5,287 nucleotides of DNA. Origin: Flavobacteriaceae bacterium. Lineage in GTDB: Bacteria; Bacteroidota; Bacteroidia; Flavobacteriales; Flavobacteriaceae. Each line of letters opens with the position of its first letter. Positions within the stretch are counted from its first letter, which is position 1. The DNA lies in the NCBI GenBank assembly GCA_030694835.1, contig JAUYUF010000104.1, positions 1-5,287 on the forward strand, read 5' to 3'. Shown here piece after piece: positions 1-5,287 of this stretch. The notes beneath the pieces are model-generated. The model saw nothing but the letters and a program-made list of their open reading frames with translations. It did no database searches and had not been told where the DNA came from. The position numbers and the translations under genes were made by a program.

Positions 1-966
1 TTAATGGGATTAAAAATTGAAGATGTTCCAGGTGTTACCGTAAATAGATATTGTGCATCGGGTGTTGAAACAATTGCAATTGGTGCTGCCAAAATCCAAA
101 CTGGCATGGCAGATTGTATCATTGCAGGCGGTGTAGAAAGTATGAGTTATATTCCGATGGGAGGTTACAGACCTGTTCCAAATTATGAATTAGCTAAACA
201 AGGCCATGAAGATTACTATTGGGGAATGGGTTTAACAGCAGAAGCTGTGGCAAATCAATTTAAAGTTTCGCGTGAAGATCAAGATGAATTTGCATTCAAC
301 TCACATCAAAAAGCAATAAAAGCTATAGAAAATAATATATTTTCAAATGATATTGTTCCAATCTCAGTTGAGCAAATTTATTTGGATGAAAATGGAAAGA
401 AAAAAACTAAAAACTACCAAGTAACGATAGATGAAGGTCCACGTAAAGACACAACCTTAGCAGCTTTAGGAAAATTACGACCAGTATTTGCTAATAATGG
501 AAGTGTAACTGCAGGTAATTCATCACAAATGAGTGATGGCGCTGCATTTGTTTTGATAATGAGCGAAGAGATGGTTAAAGAATTAAATCTAGAGCCAATT
601 GCCCGACTGGTTTCTTATGCCGCAGTTGGTGTTGAACCTAGAATTATGGGAATTGGACCGGTTAAAGCAGTTCCAAAAGCTCTAAAACAAGCTGGATTAA
701 CATTAAAAGATATTGATTTATTCGAATTAAACGAAGCTTTTGCTTCTCAATCATTAGCTGTAATGCGTGAGTTAGATTTGAATCAAGATATTGTAAATGT
801 CAATGGTGGTGCTATTGCTTTAGGTCATCCACTAGGTTGTACAGGAGCAAAATTATCTGTCCAATTATTTAATGAAATGGAAAGAAGAAATAATAAATAT
901 GGTATAGTAACAATGTGCGTTGGAACCGGTCAAGGTGCTGCAGCAGTTTATGAATTTTTAAAATAA
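1..966 (+). CDS. fadA: Acetyl-CoA C-acyltransferase (3-ketoacyl-CoA thiolase), 5'-truncated by window edge
   Basis: Catalyses the last beta-oxidation step: CoA-dependent cleavage of 3-ketoacyl-CoA to acetyl-CoA and a shortened acyl-CoA in the cytoplasm. The reading frame is open from base 1 (TTA, Leu), so the ATG at 4 is an internal Met and the true start lies upstream. Numbering from that Met, all catalytic parts are visible: the nucleophilic Cys17 in NRYCASG, the NEAFASQ motif, His275 in GHPLGCTGA, and the acid/base Cys305 in CVGTGQG. Spacings Cys-His 258 and Cys-Cys 288 agree with classical thiolases (Cys89/His348/Cys378 in the Zoogloea enzyme), so roughly 72 N-terminal residues are missing. 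It ends in tandem TAA TAA and is followed after 12 nt by the acyl-CoA dehydrogenase, so the two are surely co-transcribed. The degradative FadA role is inferred from this neighbour; a biosynthetic acetoacetyl-CoA thiolase is less likely. The symbol follows the B. subtilis fadNAE analogy. Confidence 0.95.
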   Translation, partial: LMGLKIEDVPGVTVNRYCASGVETIAIGAAKIQTGMADCIIAGGVESMSYIPMGGYRPVPNYELAKQGHEDYYWGMGLTAEAVANQFKVSREDQDEFAFNSHQKAIKAIENNIFSNDIVPISVEQIYLDENGKKKTKNYQVTIDEGPRKDTTLAALGKLRPVFANNGSVTAGNSSQMSDGAAFVLIMSEEMVKELNLEPIARLVSYAAVGVEPRIMGIGPVKAVPKALKQAGLTLKDIDLFELNEAFASQSLAVMRELDLNQDIVNVNGGAIALGHPLGCTGAKLSVQLFNEMERRNNKYGIVTMCVGTGQGAAAVYEFLK

Positions 967-978
967 TAAAATATACAA

Positions 979-2775
979 ATGGAAAATATATTAAAAGGTG
1001 GTGAATTCATCATCAAAGAAACAAAAAGTGCCGATATTTTCATCACCGAAGAATTTACTGAAGAACAAGTGATGATAAGGGATGCTGTTAAAGAATTTGT
1101 AGATCGTGAAATTTGGCCATATAAAGATCGATTTGAACACAAAGATTACGCTTTTACTAAAGAAATAATGGAGAAAGCTGGAGAACTTGGGTTCTTAGGA
1201 ATTTCAGTTCCAGAACAATATGGAGGAATGGGAATGGGCTTTACATCAACACTTTTAGTTTGCGATTACATGTCTGGCGCAACGGGTTCTGTAGCTACCG
1301 CTTATGGCGCACATACCGGAATTGGAACAATGCCAATTTTACTTTATGGCAATGAAGAACAAAAACAAAAATACGTTCCAAAATTAGCTACTGGTGAGTG
1401 GTTTGGGGCATATTGTTTAACCGAACCTGAAGCAGGTAGTGATGCTAATTCAGGAAAAACTAAGGCGGTTTTAACAGAAGATGGAAAACATTATCTTATC
1501 AGCGGACAAAAAATGTGGATTAGTAATGCTGGATTCTGTAGCGTGATGATTGTCTTTGCACGTATTGAAAATGATAAAAATATCACTGCTTTTATAGTTG
1601 AATATGATCCAAACAATTTAAATGGAATCATTTTAGGTGAAGAAGAAGATAAATTAGGAATTCATTCATCATCAACTCGACAAATATTTTACAACGAAAC
1701 TAAAGTTCCAATTGAAAATATGTTAGCTAGTCGTGGTGATGGATTTAAAATTGCCCTAAATTCTTTAAATATTGGTCGTATTAAACTAGCTGCAGCATGT
1801 GTAGATGCTCAAAGAAGAGTAATTACAGAAGCAGTAAAATATGCTAATGAGCGAATTCAATTTAAAACTCCAATTGCTCAATTTGGTGCCATTAAATACA
1901 AGTTAGCCGAAATGTCAACTAAGGCCTATGTGAGTGATAGTGCTGCATATAGAGCCGGAAAAAACATCCAAAATAAAATTGATGAATTAATGGCAGCTGG
2001 CCAACCTCATCAAGAAGCAGAATTAAATGGAGTTGAAGAATTTGCTATTGAATGCGCTATGTTAAAAGTGTATGTTTCCGAAGCTATCCAATATACAGCT
2101 GATGAAGGAATTCAAATTTTTGGTGGAATGGGATTTTCAAAAGATACTCCAATGGAATCTGCTTGGAGAGATGCGCGTATACCAAGAATATATGAAGGAA
2201 CCAATGAAATTAACCGCTTGTTAACTGTTGGAATGTTATTAAAAAGAGCTTTTAAAGGCGATATAGACTTAATGACTCCCGCTATGGAAGTTGGAAATAG
2301 TTTATTAGGAATTCCTTCATTTGAAACACCCGATTATACAGCACTATTTGCTCAAGAAAAGGAATTAATTGCCAATCTTAAAAAAGCATTCTTAATGGTT
2401 GCTGGTAAAGCAGTACAAACATTTGGAATGGACTTAGAAAAACATCAACAATTAATTTTAGCTGCTGCAGAAATGATGATGGAAATTTATGTAGCGGAAT
2501 CTGCCATTTTAAAAACAGAAAAATTAATAGCTAGAACTTCTGAATCCGAATGTACAGCTCAAATTGCTATGGCTAAATTAAATTTATTCCATGCGGTTGA
2601 AATGTGTTCTACAAAAGGTAAAGAAGCTATTCTTTATTTCTCTGAAGGAGATGAACAACGTGTTATGATGATGGGTCTAAAACGATTCACTAAATACACT
2701 AATTTCCCTAATGTAATAGCGTTAAGAAACACCATTGCTGATAAAGTAATTGCTGAGAATAAATATTGTTTCTAA
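979..2775 (+). CDS. fadE: Acyl-CoA dehydrogenase, long VLCAD/FadE-like form (598 aa)
   Basis: FAD-dependent flavoenzyme that introduces the trans-2 double bond into acyl-CoA, the first step of beta-oxidation, passing electrons to an electron-transfer flavoprotein. Domain order: N-terminal helical domain about residues 25-138; central beta domain about 142-255 with the flavin/substrate signature YCLTEPEAGSD (145-155) and WISN (180-183); C-terminal catalytic helical domain about 265-415 with R292/Q294/F295 and QIFGGMGF (379-386), both FAD/dimer contacts in the family; then about 170 extra helical residues. The catalytic base is Glu406 in YEGTNEI. The extra C-terminal domain and near-600 length match VLCAD/ACAD9 and B. 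subtilis FadE (594 aa), unlike the 380-residue short/medium-chain enzymes; a long-chain preference is inferred. The chosen ATG gives a 12-nt gap after the thiolase; the leader is A-rich with no Shine-Dalgarno, as usual in Bacteroidota. No signal peptide. The symbol follows the B. subtilis usage; E. coli FadE is a larger, different form. Confidence 0.95.
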   Translation: MENILKGGEFIIKETKSADIFITEEFTEEQVMIRDAVKEFVDREIWPYKDRFEHKDYAFTKEIMEKAGELGFLGISVPEQYGGMGMGFTSTLLVCDYMSGATGSVATAYGAHTGIGTMPILLYGNEEQKQKYVPKLATGEWFGAYCLTEPEAGSDANSGKTKAVLTEDGKHYLISGQKMWISNAGFCSVMIVFARIENDKNITAFIVEYDPNNLNGIILGEEEDKLGIHSSSTRQIFYNETKVPIENMLASRGDGFKIALNSLNIGRIKLAAACVDAQRRVITEAVKYANERIQFKTPIAQFGAIKYKLAEMSTKAYVSDSAAYRAGKNIQNKIDELMAAGQPHQEAELNGVEEFAIECAMLKVYVSEAIQYTADEGIQIFGGMGFSKDTPMESAWRDARIPRIYEGTNEINRLLTVGMLLKRAFKGDIDLMTPAMEVGNSLLGIPSFETPDYTALFAQEKELIANLKKAFLMVAGKAVQTFGMDLEKHQQLILAAAEMMMEIYVAESAILKTEKLIARTSESECTAQIAMAKLNLFHAVEMCSTKGKEAILYFSEGDEQRVMMMGLKRFTKYTNFPNVIALRNTIADKVIAENKYCF

Positions 2776-2785
2776 ACAATATTTA
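2760..2785 (+). repeat. 12-bp perfect inverted repeat spanning the acyl-CoA dehydrogenase stop codon
   Basis: Arms TAAATATTGTTT (2760-2771) and AAACAATATTTA (2774-2785) are perfectly complementary with only CT between them, so the RNA could form an 11-bp AU-rich stem with a 4-nt loop. The TAA stop (2773-2775) sits at the tip of the hairpin. It lies just before the strong terminator and could protect the 3' end or act as a weak first terminator. No T-run follows it directly, so I do not call it a terminator on its own. Confidence 0.6.
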
Positions 2786-2796
2786 GATATTTACAT

Positions 2797-2836
2797 TTAT
2801 ATTAAAAATCCTGCAATTGCAGGATTTTTAATATAA
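2797..2836 (+). terminator. Intrinsic terminator of the fad operon (20+20 bp perfect palindrome)
   Basis: Arms 2797-2816 and 2817-2836 are perfectly complementary, centred on TGCAATTGCA. The functional hairpin is a GC-containing core (ATCCTGC / GCAGGAT) flanked by five A on the left and five T on the right, giving the A-tract/stem/T-tract form of a bidirectional Rho-independent terminator. It begins 21 nt after the acyl-CoA dehydrogenase stop codon and marks the operon end. There is no gene facing it on the minus strand nearby, so the plus-strand function is the relevant one. Confidence 0.92.
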
Positions 2837-2864
2837 TAAATATTTTGATTTTTTGCATTATTCT

Positions 2865-2885
2865 TAATGAAAAACGTTTTCGTTA
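2865..2885. promoter_or_regulatory. Operator-like palindrome with AAAACGTTTT core
   Basis: A 21-bp near-palindrome: arms TAATGAAAA (2865-2873) and TTTTCGTTA (2877-2885) around ACG, with one mismatch; its core AAAACGTTTT (2871-2880) is a perfect 10-bp palindrome with a central CG. Central-CG palindromes flanked by A/T tracts are typical of LacI/CcpA-family operators. It sits 30 nt after the fad terminator and about 65 nt upstream of the -33 element of the small-gene promoter, too far for simple blocking. No promoter was recognised beside it, so its function is unproven. Confidence 0.3.
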
Positions 2886-2947
2886 TGTATTTTAAATAAA
2901 AATTAGTTTTTATAGCCATTTTTTTAACATATTCGCAATTATTTATA

Positions 2948-2976
2948 TTGCAAATCAAAACTAATTCTTATCTTTG
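2948..2976 (+). promoter_or_regulatory. Bacteroidota-type sigma-A promoter for the small ORF
   Basis: A -33 element TTG (2948-2950) is followed after 18 nt by TATCTTTG (2969-2976), an exact match to the Bacteroidota -7 consensus TAnnTTTG, with spacing inside the usual range. Transcription would start near 2982-2985, giving a leader of about 25 nt before the ATG at 3009. No other gene lies downstream on this strand before the terminator at 3220, so the promoter appears dedicated to the 44-codon ORF (or to a small RNA of about 260 nt). Confidence 0.7.
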
Positions 2977-2986
2977 TATAAGAATT
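2963..2986. promoter_or_regulatory. 8-bp perfect inverted repeat embracing the -7 box
   Basis: AATTCTTA (2963-2970) and TAAGAATT (2979-2986) are perfect inverted copies separated by 8 nt (TCTTTGTA). The left arm enters the -7 box (2969-2976) and the right arm covers the expected transcription start. Two half-sites 16 bp apart centre-to-centre, placed on the promoter core, are what a dimeric repressor site would look like. Alternatively the symmetry is partly chance in AT-rich DNA. Confidence 0.4.
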
Positions 2987-3008
2987 TACAACTATAAAAT
3001 TCGATGTT

Positions 3009-3143
3009 ATGAAAACACTAGTAAAAACTAAAATTTCAGAAGGAAAAGCAAAATTTCACACATTTGTATTTAGAAATTTCAAAAGTGCTGCTTGGAATGA
3101 AAAGAGAAGATTTGGTTCTAAAGAAAGTTTTATATTCAGTTAA
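3009..3143 (+). CDS. Small basic protein of unknown function (44 aa)
   Basis: I do not recognise this protein. ATG 3009 to TAA 3141-3143 encodes 44 residues beginning MKTLVKTKIS. It has 8 Lys and 3 Arg against 3 Glu and no Asp, so it is strongly basic. It is rich in aromatics (7 Phe, 1 Trp), with the densest patch F16-HTFVF-RNF24 followed by SAAWNEKRRF. There is no hydrophobic run long enough for a membrane segment or signal peptide and no Cys. Support for a real gene is contextual: a near-consensus promoter with a 25-nt leader upstream, a hairpin directly after the stop, then a strong terminator. There is no Shine-Dalgarno, as for the neighbours. The charge and aromatic pattern would suit nucleic-acid or ribosome binding, but that is a guess. 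The alternative is a non-coding RNA with a chance ORF. Confidence 0.6.
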   Translation: MKTLVKTKISEGKAKFHTFVFRNFKSAAWNEKRRFGSKESFIFS

Positions 3144-3145
3144 TT

Positions 3146-3165
3146 ATTGACAGTTATCTGTCAAT
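3146..3165 (+). repeat. Hairpin just after the small ORF
   Basis: ATTGACAG (3146-3153) and CTGTCAAT (3158-3165) form a perfect 8-bp stem with a TTAT loop, starting 2 nt after the stop codon at 3143. The following CTTTATATTTC is U-rich but interrupted, so this is at best a weak terminator; it may be a 3'-end stabilising structure, with real termination at 3220-3249. Confidence 0.55.
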
Positions 3166-3219
3166 CTTTATATTTCATTGTTGACTATTAATTATTTTTT
3201 TAAGTTTTGTTTGAATAAA

Positions 3220-3249
3220 AAAAAACGCTTTCCTAGGAAAGCGTTTTTT
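3220..3249. terminator. Bidirectional intrinsic terminator shared by dnaK (minus) and the small gene (plus)
   Basis: Arms 3220-3234 and 3235-3249 are a perfect 15+15 bp palindrome: six A, the core CGCTTTCC/GGAAAGCG, then six T. In RNA the stem CGCTTT/AAAGCG closes a CCTAGG loop. Read on the minus strand the stem is followed by nine T, starting 23 nt past the dnaK stop, so it is an excellent dnaK terminator. On the plus strand a run of six T follows, stopping transcription from the small gene. It separates two convergent units. Confidence 0.93.
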
Positions 3250-3272
3250 GATTAATATACATTCTTGAAATT

Positions 3273-5171
3273 TTATTTCACTTCTTCAAAATCTACATCT
3301 TGAATATTGTCTGATTTATCATTCGTAGAAGTTTGAGTTGGCTCCTCATGAGTTGAACCTTGATTTTCTGCTTGTGCTTTATACATTTCTTCTGACGCAA
3401 CTTTCCATGCTTCATTTATTTTCTCCATAGCCGGATCTATAATTGCAACATCTTTAGTTTCAAAAGCTTTTTTCAACTCTTCTAAAGCAGCTTCAATAGG
3501 TGCTTTTTTATCATCAGAAAGTTTATCTCCAAATTCTTTCAATTGTTTTTCTGTTTGGAAAATCATTGAATCAGCAGCATTAATTTTTTCTACTTTTTCA
3601 CGAGCTGCTTTATCAGCATCTGCATTAGCTTCAGCTTCTGCTCTCATTTTTTTGATTTCTTCTTCAGTCAATCCAGATGAAGCTTCAATTCTAATATTTT
3701 GCGATTTATTAGTTGCTTTATCAGTAGCCGTAACGTGTATTAATCCGTTAGCATCTATATCAAAAGTAACTTCAATTTGAGGAACTCCTCTTTGTGCTGG
3801 TGGCAATCCATCTAAATGGAAACGACCAATTGTCTTATTATCATGCGCCATCGCTCTCTCTCCTTGTAGAACGTGTATTTCAACAGATGGTTGATTATCT
3901 GCAGCTGTTGAAAATACTTGTGATTTTTTAGTTGGAATAGTAGTATTTGCATCTATTAATTTAGTAAACACACTTCCCATAGTTTCGATTCCTAATGACA
4001 AAGGAGTAACATCTAACAACAATACATCTTTCACATCACCCGATAAAACTCCACCTTGAATTGCAGCTCCAATAGCCACAACCTCATCTGGATTAACTCC
4101 TTTATGAGGCTCTTTTCCAAAGAATTTTTGAACTTCTTCTTGAATTCTTGGCATACGAGTAGAACCACCTACCAATATAACTTCATCAATATCTCCTGTT
4201 GATAAACCAGCATCTTTTAATGCTTTTTTCACAGGCTCCATTGATCGTTTAATTAAACTATCAGCTAATTGTTCAAATTTTGCTTTTGTTAAGGTTTTAA
4301 CCAAGTGTTTTGGACCAGAAGCTGTAGCTGTAATATATGGAAGATTAATTTCTGTTTGTGAACTAGATGATAATTCAATTTTTGCTTTTTCTGCAGCTTC
4401 TTTTAGACGCTGAAGTGCCATAGCGTCCTTTTTCAACTCTACTCCCTCATCATTTTTAAATTCATCAGCTAACCAATCAATAATCACTTGATCAAAATCA
4501 TCACCACCTAAATGTGTATCTCCATTTGTCGACAACACTTCAAAAACACCATCACCAACTTCTAAGATAGAAATATCAAAAGTTCCTCCACCTAAATCGT
4601 ATACAGCAATTTTCTCATCTTTTCCTTTTTTGTCGATTCCGTATGCTAATGCAGCAGCTGTTGGCTCGTTGATAATTCTACGAACTTTTAATCCCGCAAT
4701 TTCAGCAGCCTCTTTTGTAGCCTGACGTTGAGCGTCATTAAAGTAAGCAGGAACAGTTACAACTGCTTCAGTTACAGTAGTTCCTAGATAATCTTCAGCC
4801 GTTTTCTTCATTTTTTGAAGCACCATTGCAGAAATCTCTTGTGGTGAATAAAAACGACCATCAATCTCTACACGAGGTGTATCATTATCTCCTTTGATTA
4901 CTTTAAACGGAACTCTGGCCGCTTCTTTAGCCGATTCAGAATACTTATTTCCCATAAAACGTTTAATAGAATAAACTGTTTTAGTAGGATTTGTTACCGC
5001 TTGTCTTTTAGCAGGATCTCCTACTTTTCTCTCTCCACCTTCAATAAATGCTACAATAGAAGGCGTTGTTCTTTTTCCCTCTGCATTAGGAATTACCACT
5101 GCTTCATTTCCTTCCATTACAGAAACACATGAGTTGGTAGTTCCTAAATCGATTCCAATAATTTTACTCAT
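3273..5171 (-). CDS. dnaK: Chaperone protein DnaK (Hsp70), complete, 632 aa
   Basis: ATP-dependent cytoplasmic chaperone that binds exposed hydrophobic peptides and cycles with DnaJ and GrpE. The nucleotide-binding domain (about 1-378) contains phosphate-1 GIDLGTTNSC (6-15), the connecting motif NEPTAAALAYG with Glu169, phosphate-2 DLGGGTFD (192-199; Thr197 corresponds to the E. coli autophosphorylated Thr199), and the adenosine motif VGGSTRMP. The interdomain linker VLLLD is at 383-387 and leads into the substrate-binding beta domain (PLSLGIET onward), then the helical lid from about 500 and a polar, disordered tail ending DVDFEEVK, the typical bacterial DnaK terminus. Full length for the family, no disruption seen. 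The ATG before SKIIGIDLG is the conserved start; no Shine-Dalgarno is visible. A terminator follows directly, so dnaJ and grpE are not downstream; an upstream partner cannot be excluded but the 116-nt non-coding leader argues for its own promoter. Confidence 0.99.
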   Translation of the reverse strand: MSKIIGIDLGTTNSCVSVMEGNEAVVIPNAEGKRTTPSIVAFIEGGERKVGDPAKRQAVTNPTKTVYSIKRFMGNKYSESAKEAARVPFKVIKGDNDTPRVEIDGRFYSPQEISAMVLQKMKKTAEDYLGTTVTEAVVTVPAYFNDAQRQATKEAAEIAGLKVRRIINEPTAAALAYGIDKKGKDEKIAVYDLGGGTFDISILEVGDGVFEVLSTNGDTHLGGDDFDQVIIDWLADEFKNDEGVELKKDAMALQRLKEAAEKAKIELSSSSQTEINLPYITATASGPKHLVKTLTKAKFEQLADSLIKRSMEPVKKALKDAGLSTGDIDEVILVGGSTRMPRIQEEVQKFFGKEPHKGVNPDEVVAIGAAIQGGVLSGDVKDVLLLDVTPLSLGIETMGSVFTKLIDANTTIPTKKSQVFSTAADNQPSVEIHVLQGERAMAHDNKTIGRFHLDGLPPAQRGVPQIEVTFDIDANGLIHVTATDKATNKSQNIRIEASSGLTEEEIKKMRAEAEANADADKAAREKVEKINAADSMIFQTEKQLKEFGDKLSDDKKAPIEAALEELKKAFETKDVAIIDPAMEKINEAWKVASEEMYKAQAENQGSTHEEPTQTSTNDKSDNIQDVDFEEVK

Positions 5172-5195
5172 AATTATATGTTTTAAACCTGATTT

Positions 5196-5236
5196 TTAAA
5201 TTAATTTCATGATTCAATAGTCAATCACTATGCCAA
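5196..5236 (-). promoter_or_regulatory. Candidate dnaK promoter region (two weak alternatives)
   Basis: Two overlapping readings on the minus strand. (a) Sigma-A type: TTG (complement of 5222-5224), 18 nt, then TAATTTAA (5196-5203), which keeps TAnnTT but lacks the final TG; the leader would be about 25 nt. (b) Sigma-54-like: TTGGCATAGTGATTGAC (5236 down to 5220), resembling TTGGCAC-N5-TTGC with the -24 GG intact and 10-nt spacing, but GA in place of the essential -12 GC. Neither is a full match. No CIRCE inverted repeat (TTAGCACTC-N9-GAGTGCTAA) is present between the gene and the window end. Confidence 0.3.
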
Positions 5237-5248
5237 GCGATTTATTAC

Positions 5249-5282
5249 GTCATTCTAATGTCATTTCAATATAAGATATGAC
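5249..5282. repeat. GTCATT repeats upstream of dnaK
   Basis: GTCATT occurs at 5249-5254 and again at 5260-5265, exactly 11 bp apart (one helical turn), and an inverted ATGAC lies at 5278-5282; another GTCA is at 5220-5223. Read toward dnaK these are TGAC half-sites upstream of the candidate promoter, a position suited to an activator or heat-shock regulator. The words are short, so chance is possible. Confidence 0.3.
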
Positions 5283-5287
5283 AATTT

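Noticed and set aside
4..6. ATG at base 4 as the thiolase start
   Set aside because: Would place the catalytic Cys at residue 17 instead of about 89 and delete the first part of the thiolase fold; the frame is open to base 1, so the gene is cut by the window, not naturally short.
948..1142. Minus-strand 64-codon ORF
   Set aside because: Lies antisense to the well-supported start of the acyl-CoA dehydrogenase and the thiolase end; Ser/Ile/Asn-rich product without recognisable motifs and no promoter seen. Shadow of the real gene.
2867..2899. Ten-codon ORF (MKNVFVMYFK) in the gap after the fad terminator
   Set aside because: Too short, no promoter at suitable distance, and it coincides with the operator-like palindrome.
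2896..2913. ATAAAAA-TTAG-TTTTTAT hairpin
   Set aside because: Stem is entirely A-T, so weak as RNA; no gene end nearby that needs it.
2935..2951. GCAAT-N7-ATTGC inverted repeat over the -33 element
   Set aside because: Only 5-bp arms; not distinguishable from chance, though it sits at the promoter.
2901..2966. 10-bp inverted repeat AATTAGTTTT (2901-2910) / AAAACTAATT (2957-2966)
   Set aside because: Arms are 46 nt apart and almost all A/T; such a match is expected by chance in an AT-rich stretch of this size.
5172..5287. CIRCE/HrcA operator upstream of dnaK
   Set aside because: Searched for TTAGCACTC and GAGTGCTAA half-sites; neither is present even approximately in the visible region.

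Overview
The window looks like ordinary chromosomal DNA from a member of the Bacteroidota, most likely a flavobacterium. The DNA is AT-rich with A/T-ending codons. Translation starts lack clear Shine-Dalgarno sequences, and one promoter fits the Bacteroidota type (TTG, about 18 nt, then TAnnTTTG). The protein sequences and gene order also fit. I assign the group from these traits and from family resemblance, without any database search.

Layout. (1) Bases 1-2775, plus strand, hold the end of a fatty-acid beta-oxidation operon. A thiolase (acetyl-CoA C-acyltransferase), cut at its 5' end by the window edge, is followed 12 nt later by a 598-residue acyl-CoA dehydrogenase of the long VLCAD/FadE type. 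The order thiolase then acyl-CoA dehydrogenase matches the fadN-fadA-fadE layout known from Bacillus subtilis, so a fused hydratase/3-hydroxyacyl-CoA dehydrogenase is expected just upstream. The operon ends in two consecutive inverted repeats, the second being a 20+20 bp perfect palindrome that is a convincing intrinsic terminator. (2) Bases 2776-3272 contain an intergenic stretch with a LacI-like palindrome, a well-formed Bacteroidota promoter set inside a perfect 8-bp inverted repeat, and a 44-residue, very basic, aromatic-rich small ORF of unknown function followed by a hairpin. (3) A bidirectional terminator at 3220-3249 serves both this small gene and the convergent dnaK. (4) Bases 3273-5171, minus strand, encode a complete DnaK (Hsp70, 632 aa), apparently monocistronic at its 3' end. 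(5) Bases 5172-5287 are the dnaK upstream region. They show no CIRCE element but have TGAC-type repeats and two weak competing promoter candidates.

How the genes work together: the two fad genes supply the first (dehydrogenation) and last (thiolysis) steps of the beta-oxidation cycle. DnaK is the general chaperone and is not functionally tied to them. The only candidate for something undescribed is the small gene between them with its promoter-overlapping operator-like repeat. I see no mobile element, CRISPR, tRNA/rRNA or defence system here.
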